Origin: Heliocidaris tuberculata
Lineage: Eukaryota > Echinodermata > Echinoidea > Camarodonta > Echinometridae
Length of the DNA: 64,000 nucleotides
NCBI GenBank assembly: GCA_025618425.1
Contig: CM046833.1
Coordinates: 2,513,172 to 2,577,171, forward strand
Direction of reading: 5' to 3'
Part shown: positions 1-10,923 of the stretch, in pieces
How the letters are laid out: the number at the start of each line of letters is the position of its first letter
How positions within the stretch are numbered: the stretch's first letter is position 1
Notes under the pieces: generated by a model
Databases searched by the model: none
Seen by the model: only the letters and a program-made list of their open reading frames with translations
Told to the model about the DNA's origin: nothing
Position numbers and translations under genes: made by a program

Positions 1-26
1 AAGCACATGTTCAACCCCTTAAAGAT

Positions 27-480
27 GCTGTATTCCTTGATACCAATAATATAACTAGACATTCCTGGTAGGTAACAACCTTTCATCATAGGCCTACATG
101 GATACCTTCAAGTAACTTCTTAGCTCTTGATATATACAGTATGGCACAGAGAAATCACCTTAAAATAGTGCACTGGCACTTGAAGAGTTAAATAAGCTGT
201 ATTCCTTAATACCGGTAATATAACTTGACATTCCTGTACAGTAGCTTACAACCTTTCATCATACACCTACAAGTAACTCCTTAGCTCTTGAGATATGTTT
301 GGGACAGGGAAATCACCTTAAAGAGTGGCACTTGAAGAGTTAAAGAAGCTGTATTCCTTGACACTGGTAATATAACTTGACATCCCTGGAAGGTTACAAC
401 CTTCCATCACATACGTAACTCCTTTACACTTGAGCTCTTGCTAGAGCATACAATGATAAATCAATGTGTCTCTAAATGTC
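27..480. repeat. Tandem repeat, about 150-170 bp unit, about 2.6 copies
   Basis: The phrase GCTGTATTCC recurs at 27, 196 and 348. Each time it is followed by a run on ATAACTTGACATTCCTGG, a CATCATA stretch, AGCTCTTGA and AATCACCTTAAA. Spacings are 169 and 152 bp, so the units differ by indels. The array sits in intron 3 of the C2CD2-like gene and may extend left of the window. No coding potential is seen. Confidence 0.85.
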
Positions 481-1685
481 ACATGAAATGCGATTGCTCG
501 GTGCCACCATCTTGCAGCTTAGACAGTGACAAAGTTAAGACAGTTGTTTACGTCTGATCATTAAACTGCACAGAGTGACAAGTTACAGGCTAGTAGATTT
601 CCAAAGGGATCTTTCAATTTATATCTACCTTCTGTAAAACTATGTTTAATACAAACAGTTATCAAAAATAAACTTTCAAAAATAAGAAGTTTCTTTTTCA
701 GAAAAATATTATGAAAAGTGAAGGGAACATTTCAACCAAAACTATAATCTCAATTTGCACATGAAAAATTGGTTTCTGTCCTAGTTATTTAACATAATGC
801 TTCTAGAAATACTGCTACAAACTTCTCACGATTGACCATATAATTTTTTTTACAAAACTTGTTCACTTTCTTGGTTCTTCGTAACTTTTTGTGCCCATAA
901 CATGTCAGATTGATTTTGCATTAAAGCGTCCTTTCATCTTCAACAGTGAATCCTACCTTAAAACCTTCTCCCCCATTTTGGTAAAGCTTGCTTGAGCCAA
1001 CGAAAGCTACTTAACTTGGGAAGGCCGGGTTCCATAAATATATTGTGAAAATATTTTGTGAGCTTTCCCCTTCACAGTAAAAGCGCTGTTGATAATGTTG
1101 TTTTAAACATATACAACTTGTTTAATATTTAAACAAATTGTTTACAATGAACTGTACAACAGGTTGTTCAGTTCAAATTGTAAACAACTGTTTGCATTTT
1201 TAAACAACATTTTCTCTGTGTTCTTTTTATTCCTATACTGAAGAAAAAGAATGCTCATGAAATTTCCTGCTATTCCAAATGTAATCTCAAAATATCTTAA
1301 ATTTCTGGAGAATTTGGATGCTACATGTGTGTGATGCAGTCCCATTTACCCATATTTGTGTACAATGCTTTTTATTGTATGAGGTTTTCACCAAGACTGA
1401 ATCATGTTATCACTTTGATAATCAACCTTACAATACTCTGTCTTATTATTCTTTTTATTCTTATGTAATACATGCACATGTATATAAGCAACCTTATCAT
1501 ATTAAACTTCTTAACTTTTTTCAAGAGTTTATTTTACAATGAAACAGAAAAAAAAAAGAACTTAGCTTTATCATCTTCTAAACACTGAATACTACCTTTA
1601 AACCTTCTCCCCAGTGCTAGTAAAGCTTGCTTGAGCCGATGAAAGCTAGTCACATCACGGTATACACATTAGCATCCCTAATACG

Positions 1686-1716
<31 letters not shown>

Positions 1717-1980
1717 TACCTGAGCGTATGGGTTGTATACAAGAGAAGTCTTCCTGATTTATTGTTTCTAAAATCAGCCTCTTCACTTTCTCCACAGGGA
1801 TGCCTTTTCACATAATATGAAGGATATACCAGTATTCTAATGATCCTATTTATGTACCAATCTTTGTTTGCAACTCTACCTGTACCAAAGAATGCATACT
1901 TTCATCATAATTTTGGCGTTAATAATACCATTTACTCCCTGGAACAGAAATAGTTGCTTACTATTCAATTGTACAAGTTG
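481..1980. other. Intronic AT-rich DNA without a recognisable gene
   Basis: No exon with splice sites and homology was found. Two diverged copies of one short segment occur near 945-1010 and 1585-1655, sharing ACCTTCTCCCC and GTAAAGCTTGCTTGAGCC. A GCCT microsatellite lies at 1686-1713. The rest is low-complexity AT-rich sequence. Confidence 0.6.
1686..1713. repeat. (GCCT)n tetranucleotide microsatellite
   Basis: Seven consecutive GCCT units, with a degenerate continuation to the right (GTCTACCTG). Confidence 0.95.
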
Positions 1981-2403
1981 TTAACCCTTTCAAGACAATT
2001 GACATTTTGTGGTTTGGCTCAATAACTTTTGATTCAGAGCTCTATAAAATATACCAGATGCATGAGTAGAAAAGCAAAAATTTCTGCACACACTATGTAT
2101 TTTTGTTTCATGACCATATTGCGTTTGATGCCAGGAATTTTTGAAACAAGAATAAGCTTTAAAATCCTTAAATTGGCAACACATTGAGAGGTTCAAAATC
2201 ATTGTTTTTCATCAAAATTGGCAATTTTTCAACTTTTTTTTTTTTTAATTTAAAAATTTTAACCATGGATATTGTTTTAAAAAACATCACACCTTATTAG
2301 AACCATGTAGCACTGAAAGAAAATTATTATCATTGCCAATTTGAAGAACAAAATGTGATCAATGAATTTAGCCCTTAAATAATTCCTGTCCTGAAAGGTT
2401 TAA
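1981..2403. mobile_element. Family B MITE, copy B1 (TTAA-flanked)
   Basis: The element is bounded by TTAA on both sides. Its ends are CCCTTTCAAGACA on the left and the inverted TGTCCTGAAAGG on the right. About 420 bp long, it has no ORF of its own. Five further copies (35558, 38029, 41004, 42607, 45452) share internal phrases such as GCGTTTGATGCCAGGAATTT and AATTGGCAACACATTGAGAGG. TTAA plus a CCCT terminus is the pattern known for piggyBac-type elements, so this is probably a non-autonomous member; no transposase is visible. Confidence 0.8.
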
Positions 2404-2429
2404 CAGGCATAATACATTTAAAGCCACAT

Positions 2430-2657
2430 CCTATAATCAAAAGTTTTTTAATACCAACATTCAATCTGGAAAATTCACTTTTGAAAATTGTTTCAAAAAC
2501 TCACCTACAGGCACAAAAATTCAAATCACAACTGAAAACGTTTCTGCAGATTATCTGTCAAACTATTTTTTATGTCATGTTTATATTCATTGTTGTTGCA
2601 TCTTGACTGAAATTTTCAGCGCGTTATAAATTCAAATATTATTATTATATTATATTA
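2430..2657 (+). mobile_element. 5'-truncated non-LTR retrotransposon 3' end
   Basis: One plus-strand frame near 2510-2545 reads KFKSQLKTFL, a motif typical of the extreme C-terminus of CR1/L2-type reverse transcriptase ORFs. It is followed by a short 3' UTR and an AT-rich trinucleotide tail (ATTATTATTAT...) ending near 2657. The 5' part is missing, as is usual for these elements. The family call rests on the short C-terminal motif and the tail only. Confidence 0.6.
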
Positions 2658-2846
2658 CAAAAGGGGGAAGTGAATTCCTAAAACTGCAAGAGTATTCGAA
2701 CATCAGATTTTTCATAAAAGCACATTCACATCAAAGAAGTTGATTAGCTAGTTATTCTTGCACTTCACTATTCCCAGCCAGAATGGAACATTTTTTTTTT
2801 TTTTAAACACAAATGCACACGCTGTTATCAATATGCCTTTAGCACT

Positions 2847-2990
2847 TCATTTATTTGATGTACGATAAAAGAGCAATGTAGATAAAATGCCTTGCTCAAG
2901 GGCATAAGTGCCGTGCCGGGGATCGAACGCCCGATCCTCGCATCTCCAGTCAAGCGCCTTAAACCACTGGACCACGGCACCTCCCTTTAT
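2847..2990 (-). mobile_element. tRNA-derived SINE (minus strand)
   Basis: Read on the minus strand, a pol III box A (TGGTCCAGTGG) is followed after about 40 bp by a box B (GTTCGATCC), in a tRNA-like head. The body then carries CCCTTGAGCAAGGCA, a motif recurrent in animal tRNA-derived SINEs. The head is not a clean tRNA cloverleaf and is followed by a SINE body, so I call it a SINE rather than a tRNA gene. Confidence 0.75.
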
Positions 2991-3002
2991 CTTTATAGGA
3001 AT

Positions 3003-3006
<4 letters not shown>

Positions 3007-3050
<44 letters not shown>
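3007..3050. repeat. (AC)22 dinucleotide microsatellite
   Basis: An uninterrupted AC run directly follows the head side of the SINE. Such a perfect run is likely length-polymorphic. Confidence 0.97.
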
Positions 3051-3051
<1 letters not shown>

Positions 3052-3793
3052 ATTTAACATCTTTACTACTCTCCTTCAAAATGAAGCTACAAAAGTACTG
3101 CATTGCATGCCTAAGAGACAAACAAACTTGGATAAAATGAAGAAGTATCTTACCCTCCCCCTCCCCCCCCCCAAAAAAAAAAAAAAGAAAAAGAAAAAAG
3201 AGTGAGGGAGATCACAAACAGTACTTTGCTGTGAAACAAGAAAAAAAATAATAATAACTACTGAAACACAAATACGGTACATATTTTTTTATCAACAAAA
3301 AGTAACATCAAGCATAAAGCATGAAGCTGAGCTGTGAGAGATTTTGTGTACATTAACGCTACCCTTCAAATATGTGGAAAATTTTGAGCATTTGTAATTG
3401 AGCTTCATCCTCCTAGGATAAGAGATAACAAAATCATCAGACCTTCATTTTTTAGGAGAGCTATCACACTCCAACTCCTACAGCTCTCCTAAAACTTTTC
3501 CAGGAGGATTATTTACTGCTCTCGTGAAATTGCTTTTTAGTCACTGGTTTTTGTTAAATCACACTCCTGGAACATCTCCTTAAATGTTTCAGGAGAGGAA
3601 TTCATTGCTCTCCTACTATTTTTAAAAATGAAGCCTTGAATCATCATGATGAAGATGAATTATAGTTGGCATTAAGTTATGATAAGTGCTTGTGCAAGTA
3701 TAATCGTGAAAATGGCTGTACAGTACAACTTTGAAACAGTAGTAAAGAGCATGATACATCAAAATAGACAGATTGGAAATGGTAGTTCAGTTT

Positions 3794-4179
3794 TTAAAGA
3801 GAAGGTTAAGTTCTGGGGAAAGTGAATAATAATTTGTTAGCTTTCTCATTCTTTTTATGACAGTTTGGAAGAACATCATAGCAGAAATGTCCCCTGAAGA
3901 AGATTTCTCTTCAAATGCCCGCATATTTGAAATATGAAGCGTATGGGCCAAACATTCATGCCACGTGTGTGTACAGTCCCATATACCCATTTCTGTGCGC
4001 AGTGCATGTGCTTTTCAGCAAGATTTGGGTCAATTTCTTAAATCTTTTTTAAGACTCCAAAACCTCACAGTACTCACCAATTCCTATCTACACTGTAGAC
4101 ATAATCCACCCTTCCCAATTGCTTTGGACAATTTCTTTCAAAATGTAATCACATGACCACAACTCATCTTTATCTTTAA
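3794..4179. mobile_element. Family C MITE, copy C1 (TTAA-flanked)
   Basis: TTAA lies at both edges. One end carries AAGGTTAAGTTCTGGGGAAAG and the other the inverted CATGACCACAACTCATCTTT. Internal phrases CAGTTTGGAAGAACATCATA and GTCCCATATACCCATTTCTG recur in the copies at 26131, 38884 and 58677. About 386 bp; ORFs across it are shadows. Confidence 0.8.
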
Positions 4180-4644
4180 CCCTGGCAGTGTTCAAAGACA
4201 TAGAATTTTAAGGGAGTACAAAGGAGGTGAGATAGAGAGGTCTTGTGCAACATTCAGAGGGATCTTCCCCCTCCCCCACTCCACAAAAATGAGAAAATGA
4301 TAAATAAGAAAGATTGCAAGCAATATCTTGCTGTGAAAAAAAAAAAAATTACTGGGATAAAAACACATATAAAGCACATATTCTTGTGTGGTTTTTTTTA
4401 ACACAAATTGAAATACAGCATAAAGCTGACTTGTGATAACTTTTGTATTTTCAAAGAAAGCAGGTGTAGAAACATTTGAGCATCTTAAATGATCCTCATT
4501 AGTCAAAGAGAATCTATGAAATATGTACATGATACAGAATATGAAGTCTACAGCAGTGGAAGAAAATTAGCGGACAAAATTTTACGGTTGGTAGACACTT
4601 AAACTACATCTTACAACCACCTAAACCGATGAAAGTTTTCTGTA

Positions 4645-5002
4645 TTAAAGGGTACCAACCACCAAAAAATATTTTGCTCTGTATGTTAGAGGTTCCATGC
4701 CATTATACTATGGTCAAATTATGGGCTTTAAATATTACTTCTATAAAGAGATATTGCAAGTTTAATTACACTCTCTATATGTGTAACAGCGACTCGTGAG
4801 TAGACTACTTGACGTACCCGTACGCGCTCGCCAAGATAAGGGCTAGCGCGGAACCTAACTCAGAGTTCGGTTCCGCGCGAGCACCTTCATGTTATCATTT
4901 ATTTCCTTCATACTCGTAAACTGTTGACCCACAGAATGCCAGATAAAGGTCTTTGAGGTTAATTTTATACTTTCTAGCAGTACACAAATTATTTTTTTCA
5001 GT
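4645..5002. mobile_element. Family H MITE, copy H1 (right end truncated)
   Basis: It starts with TTAA then AGGGTACCAACCACC. Internal GACTCGTGAGTA, ACCCGTACGCGCTC and CGCGCGAGCACCTTCATG are shared with H2-H4. It ends within the ...TTTTTTTCAG stretch; the expected GGTGGTTGGTACACTTTAA end is missing. The body has an unusually GC-rich centre with CpGs for an AT-rich intron. Confidence 0.8.
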
Positions 5003-5851
5003 GCAATTATCACAGTGCAAATAAGCTATGCATTGCAACTTTGAAAGTTTTGAAAATAAATGAAAATCATGATACATTAAGAAAGTGATGGTTCTTCATA
5101 AGACAAAGTAGATTTCAAAGAGAACAAAATGAAATAAAAACGAAATTCTGATTGACACATTTTACAAGATTACAACAGATACATTTACCAAGTTCTAACC
5201 ACCTACCTTTGTTTTAAGCTGTCATACAGGGTGATTAGTAAAGGGAAAATGATGGTATTAGTATTATTAGTTATAAGGCGTTAGGGTGTTAATAGAGGAC
5301 TTCATTGAGAAAATACAGAGAAATATTTGTTATTGGAAAAAGGGCTGTCCCTTAATGATAGCAGATGAATTTGTGGCCTATTTTTGGTTTGTTAGTTTGT
5401 GTGAGTAATAGTACAGGTCTTATCTATAAGATAGTAAGAACAAAATCTTGTTTGAATTATTGAACAAACAAAGTTCTGATCATTCCTGAGCCAACAAAAG
5501 TAGATATCTTTACAAAGTATCAACACCCTGCTGAGCATGATATGGTACACACACCGGGTGATCTACATGAGATGTTAAACTAGTATACATTTGGTGAGTA
5601 GGGGATGGATTATATATCTGAAACTCATAAGAAGTGAACGAACTTGTTAGTAATGGTGTACGTAATAAATAAGCCTTGCTGGCGAATCTCCACAACAATG
5701 TAAACATTATTAGCCAGTAAACATGAATAAAAAATAAAGTTAGACTTCTGAATACACTATAATATAGTCATGATGTAGATGGCATTAACGGTACTATTTA
5801 CATTTTGCAAATACATTAGTAAGAATATATTCAAGTGAATGTAATTATTAC
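5003..5851. other. Intron 3 sequence next to exon 3, nothing recognised
   Basis: AT-rich sequence with no clear repeat family or exon. It contains the beginning of intron 3 (donor GTAATA reading leftwards from 5851). Confidence 0.6.
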
Positions 5852-5971
5852 CTTTCCAGAAAGCCTGTTCACACTGACATCACAGGTAGATAGTTTGACA
5901 CTGGCAGCGGTTTGCTGGGTTGCAAACACAATGAAACCAAACCCTGCTGAATCCAACTGACACGTCACTAT
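5852..5971 (-). CDS. C2CD2L-like: C2CD2/C2CD2L-like protein, exon 3 (SMP domain, partial gene)
   Basis: A 120-nt, 40-codon exon. On the minus strand it is preceded by an acceptor ending TGTTGCAG and followed by the donor GTAATA; both junctions are phase 0. It encodes IVTCQLDSAGFGF followed by IVFATQQTAASVKLSTCDV. Human C2CD2L (TMEM24) has a matching run of pattern RCQLSAEE...VTQQSPAAVSM, so the exon lies inside the SMP (TULIP) lipid-binding domain. These proteins sit in the ER membrane and move phosphatidylinositol at ER-plasma membrane contacts. The exon joins exon 2 without a homology gap. The remaining SMP, C2 and C-terminal parts must lie left of the window. Family identity is from remembered sequence and should be confirmed by search. 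Confidence 0.85.
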
Positions 5972-6235
5972 CTGCAACACAGAATTACACAATGAAAATA
6001 GAGAAATAATGATAAAAATGATGGATACCGATTGGTTAACTCAATCAGCCTGAAAAGAGTCCAAGACATGCTGGGGCCTCATAGTTCATGGTATAATATA
6101 AAGCCTAAAAGCTTAAACAGAAAGGTGACAGGCCTGAAATAAGGCACAAGCATGAAATATGGCATCCCTGAATAATAACAAAAATAGCAATAATAATGAT
6201 GATGATAATAATGATAAAAATGATAATAAAAATAA

Positions 6236-6470
6236 CTATGGTGCTTCCATGTAAAGCGCTCAAGTCCCTCGCACCATGAAGCTCCTGGCCCTCAATTACC
6301 CTGGTCAAATATACATGTAGCACTCTAGCATATCTGGTAACCATTTATACACCTGGGTGGAGAGTGGCAAATGTGGATTAATGTCTTGCCAAAGGACATT
6401 AGGATTCGAACCCAAAACCCTATGATTGAGAGTCAAGTGAATGGACCTCTATACCACTACACCTCCTATA
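6236..6470 (-). mobile_element. tRNA-derived SINE, second copy/family (minus strand)
   Basis: On the minus strand a tRNA-like head reads GTAGTGGTATAGAGG then, about 35 bp on, GGGTTCGAATCCT (box B). The body contains CTTTGGCAAGACATTAATCC, related in layout to the TTGAGCAAGGC motif of the SINE at 2847. The body ends in a TAATAATGATGAT-type microsatellite (6190-6235, plus strand view), as is usual for SINE tails. Confidence 0.7.
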
Positions 6471-6477
6471 ATAATGA

Positions 6478-6640
6478 TACTAATAATAATAGTAATAGGA
6501 GAAGAAGATGTAGAAGTAGAAAAAAGAAGAAGAAGAAGAAGTAGAAGAAGAAGAAGAAGTAGAAGACGTAGTAGAAGAAGAAGAAGAAATAAAGCAAGAA
6601 GTAGAAGAAGTAGAAGAAGAACAACAACAATAACAACACT
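6478..6640. repeat. Imperfect GAA/GTA purine-rich trinucleotide tract
   Basis: AGAAGAAGAAGTAGAAGAAG-type triplets produce long spurious ORFs on both strands (arginine/serine-rich one way, phenylalanine/leucine-rich the other). The purine/pyrimidine asymmetry could form triplex DNA. Confidence 0.95.
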
Positions 6641-6836
6641 AGAACTGCAATCGTATCGGAACGATGTGCATGCAATGTCGTCCGTATCTTTTATTTTTTC
6701 GAAAAGTTGACATGTGAAATATAAAGTTATGCATGTTGAAACATGATATCAGATAAGATGGGAGAAAATAATGCATACTGTTAAATTAGGAGATGATAGA
6801 AAAATGAAAACAAGGAAAAAGAACAAAAAAACAAAG

Positions 6837-7206
6837 AATGATGATAATGGTGATGACAATGAGGATGATGGTGATGACAATGAGGATGATGGTGATGATG
6901 GTGTTGATGATTGTGATGATATAATAATGGTGATGATGATAAAGATCGATAATGATAAAATGATGATGATGGTGATGATGATAATGGTGATGATGATGGT
7001 GATGATATGATGATGATATAATCATGGTGATGATGATAATGATGATAATGATGATAAAATGATGATGATGATGGTGGTGATGATGATATTCATGATATAA
7101 TGATGATGAAAATGGTAATGACGATGATATAATGATGATTGTGATAAAGATAATGGTAATGGTAATGGTGATGGTGATGATGATGATGATGATGATGGTG
7201 ATGACG
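6837..7206. repeat. (GAT)n/(GATGGT)n trinucleotide tract
   Basis: About 370 bp of GAT, GGT and AAT triplets. Sub-blocks such as GACAATGAGGATGATGGTGAT are repeated in tandem near 6855-6895. Histidine-, aspartate- and isoleucine-rich ORFs across it are artefacts. Confidence 0.95.
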
Positions 7207-7230
7207 ATGGTGGCGCACGCCCTGACCCAA

Positions 7231-7454
7231 ATGGCTTTCCACAGGCTCCAGTCCACATGGCCTCAAAACAATGAAGCATAGTAAACTACGCACGGCACTT
7301 TGGGGTTGTGCGGTATTTAACATAAGGAAAGGAAGAAATCAAAGATCATAGAACAATGACAGTAGGGTAAAACATAGAAAGACAAGATGACAAAGAATAA
7401 CATAGGGAAAGGTAGAAGGATAAAATGCCTTTCCATAGCCTCTGGCCACGTGGC
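7231..7454. repeat. Pair of diverged direct repeats around GGCTTTCCA/TGGCC
   Basis: 7231-7263 and 7425-7454 align (ATGGCTTTCCACAGGCTCC versus ATGCCTTTCCATAGCCTC, then CCACATGGCC versus CCACGTGGC). Each is followed by a GCATAGTA phrase. They probably mark two units of an old tandem duplication of about 194 bp. Confidence 0.65.
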
Positions 7455-7499
7455 TTCCACACTATATGTGACGCATAGTATACCAGGCCACATCGGCTT

Positions 7500-9150
7500 T
7501 GCGTAGAATTGTATTGAAAAAAATGTTGTTAAATGGCATGTACTGAAATGGCTTATTTGCTAATAACTGGGCTCTTTTTTGTTCTTTATGTGCCGTATTT
7601 GGTATCATACGAAAGAGCATTTCATGGCCGTCATTTTGGGACCACTTTCATATTTTTATGACAATCCTATCGAAGCGTGTGATGCATGATAATTTATAGA
7701 ACAAAATGGCGTCTAAAATGTCACGCTTGACCAATTTTAAAAATCCAGCTTCGAGATTCTCTTCATTTTGCCTCAAAGAATGTGCCTGCCAAATTTCAAG
7801 AAAAATAAAGATCGTTCAGGGGGCCAAAGTTGGGATCCCGATTTGCCCCATAGACAATACGTGTAATGCATGGGCGGAAACTGTGCAGGATCCGTATTAT
7901 GACCTGACTTAAATCGCGATTTACTGAAAATTTTCTGTGAGACCATATACCGTGTTTGGTATCCCCGAGAAGGGAATTTCATTGCGGTCATTTTGAGCCG
8001 ACTGCCGTTAGGGCGCCATTTAAAATAACCATATTATTCAATAATATGTAATGCAGGGTAAATTGAGGTTTTTCCGCAATAACTTTGCGATGACGTCATC
8101 AGTTTTTATAAAATTTGGCTGACAGTTGTCAAATACATAAATACACATACCCATCAAATTTCAAAGACGTAGGTTAAAGGTTCGCAAAATTAGAGCAAGT
8201 TGAAGTGGTTTCGGCATTTCCGTAAATATCGTGATTTTGACGAGCAATTTTCGCAAAGTCGGTCAGTGATAAGGTTTTTTTTTTTTTATTTGCCTGAAAA
8301 GGGTATATCTTGAAGTATCTAAATCCAAAAAAGGGTACGGGTTTATCTAAGCATGACGGAGATACGGCCACAAGAAAATAGCCATTTTTGAAACTTTAGA
8401 GGGCGCTAATTATATTATGGGGAATCATTGAAGCATGAAATTTAGCAGGAATGTGTGCAATGACAAGATAAAGCCACAGTCTAAATTTGAGACAAAAATG
8501 AATTGATATGAGGAAGTTATGGCATTTTTTCATTTTCAGAAGTGAATATTTCAAGAAATTTAGCGTTTTTCCACATGGCCGATTTCGGACTTAAATTTAG
8601 AGTATGAAGATGGAATTTTTGTATAATATTTTTATGGTTATGTAAAGAGCAACTCTTGGACGATCTAGAGGAATTTGTTAGAAGTCTGTAGGATGTAGGA
8701 TAGTGGAGATAGGCCAGGAGAACGAATGGCATGAAAATGGCATGAAAATGGCATGAAAATGGACAAAATGGCGCCTGGATGGTCATGCATGAGTGATTTC
8801 GAAAAATGAAAAGTTCTAGGATCAAGATGGCAAGGAACATGCATATGAAATTTAAAAGGAAATGGACATCAGGAAAGTACCTAAACAGTGATAACAAGCA
8901 CTACGTGCAAAACAAATAGGATTTTGGTGGAAGAAGAAGAAGAAAAAGAATTTTTTTTTGATGCAGAACGTGAACGAAAACAAGGCAATGTCGTAGGACG
9001 ACATTGCAAACAAGAACAAGAAGAACAAGAACAAGAACAAGAACAAGTATTGTGAAATTTTTATCCAAATATATACATAACTGCATTTTAATATAACAAA
9101 TGCAAAAAGGAGAAATAGTAATAAGAACATACATGTATGTAATCTTTTGA
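7500..9150. other. 1.6 kb unassigned intronic block with CpG-containing, repeat-like composition
   Basis: This stretch lacks simple repeats until its end and differs in style from its neighbours (TTTGGTATCATACG and TTTGGTATCCCCGAG, GACGTCATC, AATGGCGCC). Phrases around GTATTTGGTATCATACG...CATGGCCGTCATTTTGG (7590) and GTGTTTGGTATCCCCG...CATTGCGGTCATTTTG (7950) are two copies of one motif about 360 bp apart. A triplicated GGCATGAAAAT lies at 8727-8760. A 10-bp stem, 3-nt loop hairpin (GCAATGTCGT) lies at 8985-9007, then an AAGAAC-rich tail. It looks like an old transposon without a surviving ORF. Confidence 0.5.
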
Positions 9151-9174
9151 AATAAAATCCTCATTTTTATATCA

Positions 9175-9540
9175 TTAAACAGGAGGGTCAGACATACAGA
9201 TATTTAGGACTTTCATTTGATGTACGGAAAGTGTGAAATCCATGAAGTATTCATCAGGGAAAAGCGGCTTGTGCAAATTCTTGCCAAGTTTTGTTTTTAT
9301 CTGGACATATTGAACTTGCAGGTTTACACCACATCTATGAATGTCTAGTCCCAAGAATGTAGATGTTATAGGGTCTTTGGACTGGGCAGGCTTTCTCCAG
9401 ATGGCCATGCCATCTCTTGATGAGGATATGAATGCATTCACAGACTTCTTATTGAACAAATTGACAAGACTGGTAAGAGACTGGTAAGAGACTGGTAACA
9501 AGGTCTGTCCATTGCTCACAGCGAGACATCTAGGTCATGT
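9175..9540 (-). other. Open frame of unknown status (about 114-120 codons), possible gene fragment
   Basis: A minus-strand frame runs from just after an in-frame stop (near 9540) to TAA near 9177; there is no ATG at its start. The product has protein-like composition (for example ITSTFLGLDIHRCGVNLQ and KPLFPDEYFMDFTLSVHQ), unlike the repeat-derived frames elsewhere. TFLGLDI faintly resembles the region around reverse-transcriptase LGI motifs of DIRS/Ngaro-type elements, but that is weak. It does not belong between exons 2 and 3 of the C2CD2-like gene, which are contiguous in homology. It may be a retroelement remnant or a nested pseudogene. Confidence 0.3.
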
Positions 9541-10147
9541 TGATGGGTTAACCAGCTCTTGTTTTTGCATACCGGTACTCCACTTTCACCCAAGTGTCGA
9601 GGCATGTATTGTAATGCATAGGATATAGGCCTGTTCATTTCTGATTCATCTACTTAATGACACTGGTCATTAGACATGCTGATAGTCACAAGGTTAACAC
9701 CCCATCATTGGTCCAACACACCACTGATCCCTCGCTTGCTGAAGTAGTTATTCTTGTATCATGTGCCATTATGGGGTGGGATAGGGTTAGGGACAGGACC
9801 GCCCTAAACTTCATTCCTAGATCCTAAGAGGTGCATAGTACGGAAGTAATTCTGTTAGCGGAGGATGAATGTTGTAAAGGAATGCGGTGCAGTCGTCATA
9901 AGATCTTCAACACATATTTTAAAGCTACATGTAGCCTTTAATCAAGGCGATTGTCCTCTGATTATTGTGCGGGAAGTTTTGCTGCACCAATGCTTTTACC
10001 CATGCTTTTCGAGGATCAACCAGGGGATCAACAGAGCAGCACAATGGTCTTAATTAAAGGCTAATTGTAAGCATGCATGGTAAGTTAGACGTGTATTCCA
10101 GTTTCCAGTGAAAATGGACAGAGGAGTGTTGCGCCTATGTGCCCAAA
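9541..10147. other. Intronic DNA, nothing recognised
   Basis: No ORF with support and no family match to other copies in the window. The short frame at 9865-10053 lacks any protein-like feature. Confidence 0.5.
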
Positions 10148-10308
10148 AACCCGCGAAACCAAACTCCGAGTCCAGTTCTGCGCGAGCACCTTAATGTAAT
10201 CCTTTATTTCCTTCATACTCCTAAACTGTTGACCTATAGAATGCCAGATTAAAGTTCTTTGAGGTTAATTTTATACAAATTATTTTTTCAGGCGGTTAGT
10301 ACACTTTA
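10148..10308. mobile_element. Family H MITE, partial copy H2
   Basis: Sequence from CGCGAAACCAAACTCCGAG through GCGCGAGCACCTTAATGTAA to GGCGGTTAGTACACTTTAA matches the right half of H1/H3. The left half is missing. The TTAA end is kept. Confidence 0.75.
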
Positions 10309-10420
10309 AAGATTTGCAATTTTGGAGTCCAGACTTAAGATGTTAGGCACCCATGTGTCTTAGGCACCTGTTAGCATAGTGCCAAATACAACTGAATCCT
10401 ACATGTAGTTTCTCATCCTG

Positions 10421-10549
10421 GGGAGCGTTTCATCAAGTGTTTTGTCAGTGATTTTTACCGACAAATTTGCTCTCAGCCAATCAGATACAAGTATTTCAGT
10501 AGCTTATAACAGTAAAAATCACTGACAAAACACTTGATGAAACGCTCCC
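10421..10549. mobile_element. Family D foldback MITE, copy D1
   Basis: Near-perfect inverted repeats run from GGGAGCGTTTCATCAAGTG to its complement CACTTGATGAAACGCTCCC, with arms of about 40 bp and a ~50 bp centre. Similar copies lie at 10564 and 15974. Confidence 0.85.
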
Positions 10550-10563
10550 GTGATTGTCTTCAG

Positions 10564-10699
10564 GGGAGCGTTTCATCAAGTGTTTTGTCAGTGATTTTTA
10601 CCAACAACTGTTATAAGCTACTGAAATCCTTGCATCTGATTAGCTGAGAGCAAATTTGTCAGTAAAAATCACTGACAATACGCTTGATGAAACGCTCCC
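10564..10699. mobile_element. Family D foldback MITE, copy D2, centre inverted relative to D1
   Basis: It has the same ends as D1, 14 bp downstream. Its centre (CAACTGTTATAAGCTACTGA) is the reverse complement of the D1 centre, so D1 and D2 are head-to-head. Confidence 0.85.
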
Positions 10700-10923
10700 T
10701 TGATGAGGCAGAGGGGTTTCCAAGTTTGATATTTTATATTTTTCAGGGTTATCCAAATGCCATGGTCACTTTCAATACAATTTTCTTTTACATACTGTAA
10801 TTCTCAGTTGTCTATCTAGTACAGAGGATCTGAAAGCAAGGTTGAAAATGTACACTCCACAAGTGATTTTTGTTACTTGATTGTATCAATTTCATAAGAT
10901 TATCATCAATTTTTTTTTTCAAA

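Noticed and set aside
2890..2985. tRNA gene on the minus strand
   Set aside because: Box A and box B are present, but the arms do not make a clean cloverleaf and a SINE body follows.
6441..7323. Several ORFs rich in Arg/Ser, Asp, His or Ile
   Set aside because: All are translations of GAA and GAT triplet tracts, open in many frames and on both strands.
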